From positions 1-64,000 of the forward strand of contig CALYAC010000013.1 in assembly GCA_944393405.1 (NCBI GenBank): a DNA stretch of 64,000 bases, read 5' to 3'. Shown here piece after piece: positions 24,304 through 34,661 of the stretch. A model generated the notes under the pieces. It had not been told where the DNA came from and did no database searches. It saw only the letters and a list, made by a program, of their open reading frames with translations. Origin of the DNA: an uncultured Clostridia bacterium. GTDB taxonomy: Bacteria; Bacillota_A; Clostridia; TANB77; CAG-508. Position numbers and translations under genes: made by a program. Each line of letters begins with the position of its first letter. Position 1 is the first letter of the stretch.

Positions 24304-27300
24304 TTATTTTTCTTTATTGTTATTTTTTCCTTTAATTACTTTTCTTCTTATTAATACAATACCTCCTATTAGGATTGCTCCTATTGTAATTCCTAATAGA
24401 TAATATATTCTTTGCTCACCAAATGGTGGTAAGATAACTACTCTTTCTGCAACGTTTGCATCGATTTCTGAAGCATCTGTTAATGTTGGGTCTTGGTTTC
24501 CTACTACAGAGTATGCCATTCTTCTACCAGCATCATTAGATGTCATAACAATTTCAACCATATTTGAATATGCTAAATCTGTTGCTGCATTTTCTGATGT
24601 TATTTCTTGTGATAAGATAAGCATCTTAGTTACATCTTCACCAGGTTTTAAGTTTTTACTGTTTTCATCTTCAAATGCTTTAGTTTGAATTACATCTATG
24701 AAAGTATTTGTAATATCTTCTTTTAATTGTTCATTTACTAAGTTTTGACTCATTATGTCATCAACTTTAATTACTGCCCAACCATTTTCTGTATTTGTTT
24801 TAACTTTATCTTCACTCTCGCCATTCTTTGCATTTGGAGCATTATTTTGTGCTGTTGCATCGAATTTCAAGTTGTTTTGTACATAATCTATAACTTGGTT
24901 TGCTGTTGTAGTAGATTCATGTGTTCCTTCTGTACTATTTAAGTAGTAGAAGTTTTTATTGTCTCCATCTATGTAATCTACTTCACCAACGTTTGTAATC
25001 TTAACTGCATATGTTATTTGAATTGTAGCACCATGCATTATTTCTTCGTCCATTGTTAATTGTATTAAACCTTTATCAGTTCCTTTTACAATTTCATCAA
25101 TTTCTTCTCTATATGAATATCTATGTTTGTTTTCTACATTGTAGTATGCTGGATACATTCCGTCTTTCTTTCCTTCATCTACGTTGTATTCTTTATGATC
25201 TTGCCATAATGCATTATTTGCTTCTTTATTTATATCAAATAATATGTTGTTGTTAGCTAAAGTTACTCTTATATTTGCTACTGATTTATCGATTTCTAAT
25301 TGTGCCTTAGGTCTTTCAACTAAACCAAAGTCTAGATTGCTTATTACATAGTTACCATTTTTATTGTTTTCACCTTTATAGTAATCATGGTCTGACGTAT
25401 CTTCATTATTTTTAGTTTCGTCATCACCAGAAGTTGTTTGTCTGTTGTATTCAACTTCCATTACTATCATACCAGTCTCTGCTGTCATTTGAGTATTCTC
25501 TTTAAGTTCTTCATATAATGCTTTCATCTGGTCATCTGAATAATCTGTTCCATTATATGATGGTACTTGATATGGTGAAGCTAATACTTCAGCTTTATGG
25601 TTTGTTACATTAGCATTACTATAATTTATAACATCTGCTCTTCTTGACCAAATATCTTTTGCATCTGAATAGTTATTTCCTTGATCTGTTAACTCATCCA
25701 TTTTATATATGTCATATCCAAATGTGTCAATATCTTCTGAGTTATATCCGCTTCCTATTGCATCTGCATTGTATTTTGCTGTTTCGTTTTGTGTTTTTGT
25801 ATTTTCATATCCTATATATCTATGATCAAGTTCTGTATATCCAGTCTGATCTACTCCATTTTGATATGAAGTTGATTTAAAGTCTTGACCATTATATGAT
25901 ACTATATTTGCTCCTTGAGCACCTTTAGATGTTGTAGATAATGCTGTTTGATCAGTATCACCATATTTGAATCTTACTATATAGTCACCAGGTATGAAAC
26001 TTTCAATCTTGTAGTTACCATTTTCATCTGTTGTAGTTGTTCCCCATACCCATTCTGTTCCATTAGTACATTTTTCAACAAGTTCTACTGTAACACCTGC
26101 TACATCTTCTTCGTCTTCATCTCTCATACCATTACCTACACGTGATCCATCTACATCTTCTGTTCTTTCATCTTCCCAAACAGTACCATTAACTTGTCTT
26201 ACATCTTCTGTATCTATTGTAATATTTAATGGTGGTGCCTCGTCTGTATCATCTTCGAAGTTTCTTTCATATTTATCTCCTTGTAGATCATCAGCATCTA
26301 AGTTACCTGGGTTAGAGTCTCTATCAATTAGTCCTGCTACATCATTAGAACCTTTTGTTACACCATTTGGAAGTTCAGTTCCGTCTCTATAGTATGTAGC
26401 ATAACCGTTTATTTCTACTAAATTACGTTTTGGTGAATCTTCACTATCAACTATGATCTTTCCTGAGCTGTCTTTATTTACTTGGAATGTTAAGTAGATA
26501 TATGCTGTCTCACCAGTTTCTAATTTAATATCTTTTATTGGTTTAATATATAAGTTTTTGTATCCACTACCCAAGTTCTTATTTGTACTTGGTCTGTTTG
26601 CAGTTTCTTCAGTAACTGCTATCAATTTATCGTTTTCATCATATGCCATATATTTTAGTGCTAAATTGTTGCTATTATCATCAATATCTGTTTGTGGTTG
26701 GTCCATCATATTATAGTATTTCTCTGTTATATCTTTGTTAGTGTTTCTATAATATTGGAATGTTACCCAAGATAGATTTGGTTTAAATGTGTATTCTGCA
26801 TCATAGTAATCAACAATTTCTTTAATTTGTGTTTCAATACTCATTGATTGATTTGTTACTGCAATTTTATATGTCGCATATACTTCTAATGGATCTCCTG
26901 GATGTCCTGCTGCTAAATCTTGTCCGAATATATAATCTGTCTCATAAATGTTTCTGTCATATCCAACTCCATAATAATTATCATAATCTGACATTCTTAC
27001 TACTATATCCCAAAGAGTATCATTATCTTTTCCGTCTCCATTATTGCTACTTTCTTCATTTGACTCTTTTCTCTCTTCGTAGTCATATGTCATTGTTTTA
27101 CCATTAATCTTAATTGCTGCTTTAAACATATCTTTTCTTACAGCTGCATCATATTCTTGTCTTCTCCATAAACCTAAGTTTACGAAATATTGTCCTGGAT
27201 ATATTGGTTTATAAGTTACACCGTCAAATATTAATTCTTGTGTATCAAAGTCTACTGAGCCATTTTGATCTTCATCATTTCCATTTATATAGAATTGATT

Positions 27301-29595
27301 ATATACAGGATATAAATCTTTTTCTTGATTAAATGGAGATCCAGAATATGCTTGTATTGTTGCATCTTCTATGAATTGTAGTTTTTGCCATAATTCTTCA
27401 TCTTGTCCTGCTATATCATTATATATGTTCTTCATTGCATTATCATCTGGGAATTTCTTATTAGCTTTAATATACTCTCTTACTCTCTTAGAAATTTCTC
27501 CTTCTTTAAATGTTGTTGTCTCATTTCCATTTTCGTCAAATTCATATCCATCTACTAATTGTATCTTTGTTTGAGTATATTTATCTCCTTCTCCAGCATC
27601 TAATGTATATCCCATTAAATCTCTTTGTGTAAATGTCGCATTATATCCATTTATTGCATGTCCAAGTGAATTAGTTGATGGATAGTTTTCAGGATATGCT
27701 GTAATTTCAGAGAATCTTTCATCATAGTCTTTTCTAGAAGTATCTACTCCGGCAAAATTTGCACTCTCTGATTCAGTTCCTTTTGAACTTACCTCCCACT
27801 CACTTGTATTATATAATCCAGCATTTACCATTTGAGCTACAGAATTATATTGACCTCCTGCTGTATTTAAATATTCTGTTGGTAAATATCTTTGTCCGTT
27901 ATATTCAAATACTACATAGTATTTCTTCATAGGATCTAATCCTCTAAATAAGTATTCTCCATTTTCATCCGTATATGTTGGATTAATTCTATGCATTAAT
28001 TCTTCATCTGAAATTCCTTGTTCATCTTCATTTGATAGAAGTGTTGCTATTGTTCCATCTTGTTCATATAATGTTACTTTAACATTCTTCATTCTTCTAT
28101 CTAAATTATCAGCTGTGTTGCTTACACCATCTGCTTTAGTCTCTTTTGTTGCTACAGCATCATCCCATACAATTCCACCTAAGTCCATTTGTAATTTTGG
28201 AGTATCTGGTGGTGGTGGAACATCTGGTCCTCCTACTATTAATTCTTCTTCAAATATACTTCTAATTGCATCTACTGCCATATGCCATTGTTGTTGTGCT
28301 CCTTCTAAGTATATTGTTTTTCTACATGTATAGTAACAGAAGTGACCACTACATCTATCACCATCTGAATCATAATGATAATGTCCTGTATGTGATCCGT
28401 CTGGGTGAGTTTCTGTATATTTTACTGTATATTTTGTACCTTTTAATCTAGTATATTGACCATTTGCCAACATGTATTTAAAGTTAACTTTTAATTTAAT
28501 ATATGCCACTCTATTGTTATCATCTGATGCTAATCCTTTATTTGGATCAGAAAATACTATTTGAAATTCTTGATTTGGTAATGGATATACTTGTGGAGTT
28601 TCATCAACTTTTAAATGATCAGGTTCAAAATACTCTGGTGTTACCGCACTACCCATTGTACCTGTAGTAGTATCTTTTAGGATAAACTTTTCAACCTTTA
28701 TATCATCTCTTACAAGTTGACCATCTTCATTATATCCAAGAACTGTCATATTTGATATACCACCAAAAGCAATATTTCCATATATACTATTTACATAGCT
28801 TACTTCATAAGGTCCTACAGTATATTTTCCAGTATCTTGATTTACTTTAACTGTTACATCTTTAAGGTTTGTCTTATCTTTTGCTTTAATTCCTCTTTTT
28901 CTAACTTTATTGTCATATTCACCATAATCTTTTGCTTCTTGATCATATATTGATGGTCCAGATGCAGATGAATCTGCATCTCCTACGATAATGTCACCAT
29001 CCGCTGGCTCATAGTGATCATTATTAGGATCGTCATCATCTTCAGGATTATATAAGCTCTCATCTCTTAAGTTCCAAATAGCTCTTTGTTTATCTGGAGA
29101 CCATTGATCTATTGGCTCATCAGAAACTATATATGCTGCAGAAGGTGGTAATTCATCTGTTCTATCTTCTACATAATATGGTGGTGTTCTATCACCTATA
29201 TGATCTGGATCAGGTGCATGCCCATTAGAATATGTATGTGAACTTTCTGTATATGTTCCTTCCAATGCTTTCGCATCTGCATATCTTATTTCATAAAGAA
29301 AACCAACTGGAGATCCAGGGTTGATACAGTAAATCTCAAATCCAGAAAGTGCTACTGACCAAAATTCAGTATGTTCTAATGCTTCAAAAGATCCTGTATG
29401 AGTATGATATGGATATGTGTTTGGATCAAGTTCACCATCTGCTAACTTTCCTTTTGATGGGAGAACTGCTTTACTATATTCAACATCAATTCCCATTGTA
29501 CTCTCTTCACTAAAGCTAAATTTTAGTATTCCTAATAATGTTGCTATAACTATTACGGATGTTACTATACTTATTATTATAGCTTTCTTATTCAT
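24304..29595 (-). CDS. Large surface adhesin with probable thioester domain and SdrD-type B domains
   Basis: 1,763 residues. A membrane/signal segment (5-24) is followed by a probable thioester domain with EIYCINPG (Cys90) and DKQRAIWNL (Gln170), the Cys and Q-x-A-I-W pair of TED adhesins. A His/Cys-rich loop lies near residues 395-425. SdrD B-like/Cna-B domains follow (LGGIVWDD and DENGEYLFRGLDP; VNGTVWEDE and DENGNYKIESFIPG), then DUF11-like stretches. The C-terminus has ILPPFGE, a membrane helix and RRKVIKGK. No canonical LPxTG is present. GGAGG lies 9 bases before the ATG. It is 20 bases downstream of the 1,657-residue gene, in one operon. Covalent attachment to host or other surfaces is an inference. 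Confidence 0.8.
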   Translation of the reverse strand: MNKKAIIISIVTSVIVIATLLGILKFSFSEESTMGIDVEYSKAVLPSKGKLADGELDPNTYPYHTHTGSFEALEHTEFWSVALSGFEIYCINPGSPVGFLYEIRYADAKALEGTYTESSHTYSNGHAPDPDHIGDRTPPYYVEDRTDELPPSAAYIVSDEPIDQWSPDKQRAIWNLRDESLYNPEDDDDPNNDHYEPADGDIIVGDADSSASGPSIYDQEAKDYGEYDNKVRKRGIKAKDKTNLKDVTVKVNQDTGKYTVGPYEVSYVNSIYGNIAFGGISNMTVLGYNEDGQLVRDDIKVEKFILKDTTTGTMGSAVTPEYFEPDHLKVDETPQVYPLPNQEFQIVFSDPNKGLASDDNNRVAYIKLKVNFKYMLANGQYTRLKGTKYTVKYTETHPDGSHTGHYHYDSDGDRCSGHFCYYTCRKTIYLEGAQQQWHMAVDAIRSIFEEELIVGGPDVPPPPDTPKLQMDLGGIVWDDAVATKETKADGVSNTADNLDRRMKNVKVTLYEQDGTIATLLSNEDEQGISDEELMHRINPTYTDENGEYLFRGLDPMKKYYVVFEYNGQRYLPTEYLNTAGGQYNSVAQMVNAGLYNTSEWEVSSKGTESESANFAGVDTSRKDYDERFSEITAYPENYPSTNSLGHAINGYNATFTQRDLMGYTLDAGEGDKYTQTKIQLVDGYEFDENGNETTTFKEGEISKRVREYIKANKKFPDDNAMKNIYNDIAGQDEELWQKLQFIEDATIQAYSGSPFNQEKDLYPVYNQFYINGNDEDQNGSVDFDTQELIFDGVTYKPIYPGQYFVNLGLWRRQEYDAAVRKDMFKAAIKINGKTMTYDYEERKESNEESSNNGDGKDNDTLWDIVVRMSDYDNYYGVGYDRNIYETDYIFGQDLAAGHPGDPLEVYATYKIAVTNQSMSIETQIKEIVDYYDAEYTFKPNLSWVTFQYYRNTNKDITEKYYNMMDQPQTDIDDNSNNLALKYMAYDENDKLIAVTEETANRPSTNKNLGSGYKNLYIKPIKDIKLETGETAYIYLTFQVNKDSSGKIIVDSEDSPKRNLVEINGYATYYRDGTELPNGVTKGSNDVAGLIDRDSNPGNLDADDLQGDKYERNFEDDTDEAPPLNITIDTEDVRQVNGTVWEDERTEDVDGSRVGNGMRDEDEEDVAGVTVELVEKCTNGTEWVWGTTTTDENGNYKIESFIPGDYIVRFKYGDTDQTALSTTSKGAQGANIVSYNGQDFKSTSYQNGVDQTGYTELDHRYIGYENTKTQNETAKYNADAIGSGYNSEDIDTFGYDIYKMDELTDQGNNYSDAKDIWSRRADVINYSNANVTNHKAEVLASPYQVPSYNGTDYSDDQMKALYEELKENTQMTAETGMIVMEVEYNRQTTSGDDETKNNEDTSDHDYYKGENNKNGNYVISNLDFGLVERPKAQLEIDKSVANIRVTLANNNILFDINKEANNALWQDHKEYNVDEGKKDGMYPAYYNVENKHRYSYREEIDEIVKGTDKGLIQLTMDEEIMHGATIQITYAVKITNVGEVDYIDGDNKNFYYLNSTEGTHESTTTANQVIDYVQNNLKFDATAQNNAPNAKNGESEDKVKTNTENGWAVIKVDDIMSQNLVNEQLKEDITNTFIDVIQTKAFEDENSKNLKPGEDVTKMLILSQEITSENAATDLAYSNMVEIVMTSNDAGRRMAYSVVGNQDPTLTDASEIDANVAERVVILPPFGEQRIYYLLGITIGAILIGGIVLIRRKVIKGKNNNKEK

Positions 29596-29615
29596 TTCAT
29601 ATTTCCTCCTTTCCT

Positions 29616-32600
29616 TTAAACTTTTTTATTTAGAACATGTTTTTTAATCTCATATGCTCCAAATCCGATTAGTGCTATTACTACAAATGCTATTGATGTA
29701 TACATTACTACTTTACCAGTTACTAGTGAGAAAATAACATCTGCTTTTCCCATATCATCTTCTGTTTCTATTTTATTTGCTACTGTAGAATCAATATCTT
29801 GTAATCCTAATTCATTGTAGCTTTCATATATTTCTGCATTGTTTGTTATTGTTCCTAATAAATCTTCTGTTATTTTTACACTTACAACAAGTGTTACTTC
29901 TTTTGATTCTCCAGGATTTATCTTTTGATCTGTTAAACTTGAATTATATATATTACCATTGTCTGATAAATACCAATCTGTATTAAGTTCTGTATTAAAG
30001 TCAACATTTTCAGGTAAATAATCAACTATTTTATTTACATATCCTGGAACAGAGCCTTCATTTGTTACAACAATCTTATATTCTACTACTGCACTGCTCT
30101 TTCCTAGGTTTTGACCTAATACCTCAACTTTTCCTAATTGACTATTATTATATTCATCAACTCTAGTTCCAATTGTTGGAGTTGTTAATGAAATCTTATC
30201 TATATATTTATCTAATCTTAAGTCAAATTTATTTGCAGTATATAGACCAATATCTATATCTCTTACATTTTCACCGCTAACAACTAATGTATCTGTTATA
30301 CCGGCTATTCTTCTTTCACCATTTAATGTTAAATTAATATCTATTGCATCTGAGTTAAATGATTCATCAACTCCATCTTTTTGATATTCTGTTAAAGTAT
30401 AGTTTGAAGAATCATATGCAAATACTACTAAATATTCTCCATCTGGTAAATTATCAAATTCATATGTTCCGCTTGAAGATGTTGTTGTTATTTTATCTTC
30501 ATTTGTATTAAGATCTTTTACTATTATATTTCCTTCTTTATTTAATAACATAACTTGAATATTTGAAATTGGTTGTTCTTCTGGATCTCTCTTACCATTT
30601 AAGTTATCATCTAACCATGCTGTACCAGTAATTTTATGTCTATTATTTGTAGTTGTTGATCCTCCTTCATCTCTATGTATTTCATCATTATATTCAATAT
30701 AATTTGTTACTGTATTTGTCTGAACTGTATCAAAATTTTTAGCTAAAACTGAAAGAGTATTTTTTACTTCAACATCATCTTCTGTAGGAATTAGTGTTGC
30801 TTTTGCCATAATTGTAATTTCTGTAGTTTCTCCTGGTAAGAATTGATTTACTGAAATATGTAATTGATCTTCAGTTAATTGTGTAATTGCTTCTTCTTTT
30901 CCGTTTAAATATGTATATGTAGCTTTTACAAAATCTAATTCATCTGGTATTTGGTCTATAATTGTTAAATCTCTTACTGTTCCATTTCCGTTATTTGTAA
31001 CTTTTAATTTATATGTTATTATTTCTCCTTCTTTAACATATCTAGGTGAAGATGTTAATTCAGAAATCTCTAAATTAATTTTTTCTGCCTCATATTCTGT
31101 AATATTAGTATAATGTACTTCTTTTCCATCTGCTGTGGCACTAGCAATTATTGAAACATCACCTTCATAATCTTCAACTTGTACTATTAAATCAATCAAT
31201 TTTTGTTGCTTTAATGTACCAATATTTACTGTTACTGTATTTGTTTCTTCATTATATGAAACTCCATCAGTTGTTTCTTCAGTAGCATCCCAATTTTCTC
31301 TAATTGTTGCTTTACTAAATGTTATTCCTTCTGGTAATTTAACAGTAACTGTAGTATTAGCTAAATCTCCTAATGTATCTATGTTATATAAGTTTATTAA
31401 ATATTCAATATATTGTCCTTTATGAAGAACTTGAGTTTCCATTGTATCACTTACAAGATTTAATGAAATACTTCCATCTTCTACATTTACCTTATATTCA
31501 TTTGATTCAACTTCTCCGCTCATTTCATTTGCTGTAACATTAACTTTATGTGTTATTTCTTTAGGGAATATACTGCTATTTTCTTCTTCATGTGCTTCAT
31601 CATCGCTAATAGCTTCGCTTTCAATATAGTTATCATATTTTATATAGTATGAAACTTGTTTTGTTTCTCCTGCTTTTAAATCTCCTACCTCAATGTCTAA
31701 TGATTCTACATTGTTTTCGAAGAATCCATTTCCTGTTACATAATCATAAAATACTGCACTTTCTGGCTTAGGAACACTTACTTTAACTCCTGTTGCATCT
31801 TTTTCTCCGACATTTTTAACATTTACTTTCATCTTTACATATTGTCCTTCTCTTACTGTATCTTCTACTGTAGATGAAAGTTCTGCTTCAAGTACTGCTC
31901 CTTCTCCAGTTGTAACTCCTAATATTGCTGCTGTTTTTTCTTCAGACATAGTTCCAATTTCAGCTTCATTATCAAAATATACTTTATACATTGAATATGC
32001 ACTGTTATTCATTGTTAAGCTTTCTGGTATTGCTACATCATATGAGAACTCAAATTTGTCACCTTGTTTCATTTTATATTCATCATCAAATACCATCATA
32101 TAAGATTTAGATGCTGTAGTAGCTTCTTCTTTCCATCCGTTATTCTTATCATTTAAATCTTTTGTTGCATTTGCATTATCTGAATAATATACTTTATAGT
32201 CTGATGCACTTAGTCCTACTGTACCAACGCCTTTTGCAAGTGGTATTGTAAATGTTGATCCTAATTCATTATCAGAATCAATTGCTTTATTACCTTGTGC
32301 TGGTATTCTACCAAGTACAACAACATTACTTATATCATTTGGATAGTTGTTAACTACTGCTCCTTCTAATGTAGCTGTTCTTTCTTCTGAATTTGCTTCA
32401 ATTTCTACAGTTTGAGCTTCTCCAGAAATTGATTCTACTTCTTTTGCTCCATCTTTGTATCCGTTAATTCCTGCTGATGCTACAACTCCTGTAGGAGCAA
32501 CTATATTAATTTCTTCTTCAACTGTTCCTTTTGTCTTGATAGCTGCATCATTTTCATTATTATATTCCATTGTTATCTTTTCTTTTCCACTAGCAGCTAG

Positions 32601-34589
32601 AGTATCTAATGTTAAATCTGTATTAATTACAATTATTGCACCTTTATATTCTGCATTTATTGCGTATTTTGATTGAGTTCCTTCTAATACTATATTTATT
32701 ACTTTATGTCCATTTTCTTCAGAAACTTTTGTTGATTTTATTTTTAATCCATTATCTAGTAATATATTTGTTCCTTTTACATCAACTTTTTCTATTTCTG
32801 AAGGTAATGTTATTTTTAATGTAGGATTTTTATATAAAGCATTATATACATTTGAAGTATCAAGTACTGCTCTTATTTCTACATTTTCATTTTTTACAAC
32901 TGTTGTTAAATCTTTTTTATTAATTTCTAGATCTATTTTTGTTTCTGGTTCTTTTAATTCAATTGATTTTTCAGCATTACCTGATGTAATATTTGTATTT
33001 CCTGAAACTTCAACTTTTAATGTTTTAAATTCTTTCATTTGATCTTTTGAATAATCTATATTACCTTTTAAAGCTTTTACAATATTTACTTCAATTTGAC
33101 CCTCTGTTATAGGTGCTGAAGTTATTAATGTAACTTTATTTGTATTTTCTTTAGAAATATCTAAAACATATTTTCCATTTTCTAATTTAGTTTCTTTATT
33201 AATTACTCCTAATTCTTTATTTCCACTTTTTACTGTAATGCTTCCTTCTTCTCCAAGCATTTTATTAAATATATCTTGTCTAACTTCTATTTTTTTGTTA
33301 TATGCATAATTTGTTCCGGAAACTGTTGTATTTCCTTCTGCTTTTTCTTCTGTAACAAATGCATCTATTCCTTGTTTCAATTCAACTGATGAAACTAATT
33401 TTGCTGAGCTAACTATTGCTATATAATTTACACTATATTCAGTTTCTTTTTTAGATTTTGCATCATAGTTTGCATATATATAACCTTTACTAATATTATT
33501 TGTAGCTTCTATTTCAAAATCTGATATATCTTCTTTTCCTTCAAGCTTAATTTCTGTAGAAATAGCTTTTTCAGAAATTATTTCTTCATTATTATATAAT
33601 GTTATTTTTGCTAATATATTTGATGTTGTATTTATTGAATTTGATTTAGCAAAGTTGTACATATCTTCTCCATCATAAAGATATGTTACTAAATATTCAT
33701 CTTTAACATTTTTCTTCCAAGAAATTGAATCTTTTAAGTTATCTACATTTATAATTAATTTTCCATTTTCTTCATCATATGAATAATTTTCATTTGTAAA
33801 ATCTAATCCTTCTTCTTTTCCATTTGTTGCAGCCATTGATTTTGCTATAACTGCTACAGAAGTTGGTTTTAAATTATTTACTACTGGAACTTCAATTTCA
33901 ATGTTTGTATTTTTTATAGGTAAAGCACTATCTTTAACATTAACATTTACTTTTGTTTGTAGCATTAATCCTTTATTTTCATTTAAAGAATATGGAATAT
34001 ATTTTACTGCTTTAGAACTTATTTCTGCTTCTGCTTCTCCATTCCATGAAAGTTTATTTGTTACTTCTTTTACAACTTTCTTTTCTTTTCCATTCTCATC
34101 TATATAAGTACCTGTAAATTTAGTTACAAACTCTTTATTAAAATGATTTACCGAAACATTATCTTCATTTAATATTTCGATTGGAAGCTCTAATACTATT
34201 TCTGATCCATTATTAACTCTATCTAATACAACCTTGTTATTGTTGATATCTAAGCTTTGGATATTATCGTTCTTAACTCCATCTTTAATCTTAAAGTTTG
34301 CATTTTGGAATTCGACTGTTCCATTTTCTACATATCCAGCTTTATCAACTCTAAGTTTTAGATATATCTTAGCCTCCTTATCATTAATTTTAAATACTTT
34401 ACTATGTGATTCTGCATCAAAATAAGAATTAAACAATACATTCTTGTTGTTTGTTTCAGAATTTTGTTTGTTTAATTCATCATCACTTGCAGCATAAGCA
34501 ATAGTATATTCTCCTAGTACTATTAAATTAGCACTTACTAGGATTATAACTAAAAGTACTGCGATTAATTTTTTCAATAAACTGTTCAT
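29616..34589 (-). CDS. Large surface protein with DUF11-like and SdrD B domains
   Basis: 1,657 residues. A Sec signal peptide (about 1-38, cleavage near AYAAS) is followed by about 600 residues of beta-rich Lys/Glu/Asn-rich repeats. A module with ERTATLEGAVV and VLGRIPAQGNK (coordinates 31900-32400) is shared with the giant protein. Several DUF11-like domains follow (for example LIDLIVQVEDYEG and YVKEGEIITYKLKVTNNG), then an SdrD B domain (ITGTAWLDDNLNGKRDPEE). The C-terminal module ends in DVIFSLVTGK, a membrane helix and KKHVLNKK. The ATG at 34589 follows GGAGG; the TTG at 34601 is the ribosome binding site itself. It is the first gene of a two-gene operon. The predicted role is cell-surface stalk or adhesin. 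Confidence 0.8.
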   Translation of the reverse strand: MNSLLKKLIAVLLVIILVSANLIVLGEYTIAYAASDDELNKQNSETNNKNVLFNSYFDAESHSKVFKINDKEAKIYLKLRVDKAGYVENGTVEFQNANFKIKDGVKNDNIQSLDINNNKVVLDRVNNGSEIVLELPIEILNEDNVSVNHFNKEFVTKFTGTYIDENGKEKKVVKEVTNKLSWNGEAEAEISSKAVKYIPYSLNENKGLMLQTKVNVNVKDSALPIKNTNIEIEVPVVNNLKPTSVAVIAKSMAATNGKEEGLDFTNENYSYDEENGKLIINVDNLKDSISWKKNVKDEYLVTYLYDGEDMYNFAKSNSINTTSNILAKITLYNNEEIISEKAISTEIKLEGKEDISDFEIEATNNISKGYIYANYDAKSKKETEYSVNYIAIVSSAKLVSSVELKQGIDAFVTEEKAEGNTTVSGTNYAYNKKIEVRQDIFNKMLGEEGSITVKSGNKELGVINKETKLENGKYVLDISKENTNKVTLITSAPITEGQIEVNIVKALKGNIDYSKDQMKEFKTLKVEVSGNTNITSGNAEKSIELKEPETKIDLEINKKDLTTVVKNENVEIRAVLDTSNVYNALYKNPTLKITLPSEIEKVDVKGTNILLDNGLKIKSTKVSEENGHKVINIVLEGTQSKYAINAEYKGAIIVINTDLTLDTLAASGKEKITMEYNNENDAAIKTKGTVEEEINIVAPTGVVASAGINGYKDGAKEVESISGEAQTVEIEANSEERTATLEGAVVNNYPNDISNVVVLGRIPAQGNKAIDSDNELGSTFTIPLAKGVGTVGLSASDYKVYYSDNANATKDLNDKNNGWKEEATTASKSYMMVFDDEYKMKQGDKFEFSYDVAIPESLTMNNSAYSMYKVYFDNEAEIGTMSEEKTAAILGVTTGEGAVLEAELSSTVEDTVREGQYVKMKVNVKNVGEKDATGVKVSVPKPESAVFYDYVTGNGFFENNVESLDIEVGDLKAGETKQVSYYIKYDNYIESEAISDDEAHEEENSSIFPKEITHKVNVTANEMSGEVESNEYKVNVEDGSISLNLVSDTMETQVLHKGQYIEYLINLYNIDTLGDLANTTVTVKLPEGITFSKATIRENWDATEETTDGVSYNEETNTVTVNIGTLKQQKLIDLIVQVEDYEGDVSIIASATADGKEVHYTNITEYEAEKINLEISELTSSPRYVKEGEIITYKLKVTNNGNGTVRDLTIIDQIPDELDFVKATYTYLNGKEEAITQLTEDQLHISVNQFLPGETTEITIMAKATLIPTEDDVEVKNTLSVLAKNFDTVQTNTVTNYIEYNDEIHRDEGGSTTTNNRHKITGTAWLDDNLNGKRDPEEQPISNIQVMLLNKEGNIIVKDLNTNEDKITTTSSSGTYEFDNLPDGEYLVVFAYDSSNYTLTEYQKDGVDESFNSDAIDINLTLNGERRIAGITDTLVVSGENVRDIDIGLYTANKFDLRLDKYIDKISLTTPTIGTRVDEYNNSQLGKVEVLGQNLGKSSAVVEYKIVVTNEGSVPGYVNKIVDYLPENVDFNTELNTDWYLSDNGNIYNSSLTDQKINPGESKEVTLVVSVKITEDLLGTITNNAEIYESYNELGLQDIDSTVANKIETEDDMGKADVIFSLVTGKVVMYTSIAFVVIALIGFGAYEIKKHVLNKKV

Positions 34590-34623
34590 AACAACCTCCA
34601 AATATAATTACATATATACTTAT

Positions 34624-34652
34624 ATTATACGACACTTTTACAGATATTTCAA
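34624..34652 (-). promoter_or_regulatory. SigA-type promoter of the surface-protein operon
   Basis: TTGAAA (34647-34652), 17 bases and TATAAT (34624-34629) on the minus strand, about 35 bases upstream of the ATG at 34589. Confidence 0.75.
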
Positions 34653-34661
34653 CACTTTTAA
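34633..34661. repeat. Direct repeats around the surface-operon -35
   Basis: ACACTTTTA occurs at about 34632-34640 and again at 34653-34661, 21 bases (two helical turns) apart, flanking the -35 element at 34647-34652. This is the geometry of a dimeric activator or repressor site. No regulator is identified. Confidence 0.4.
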
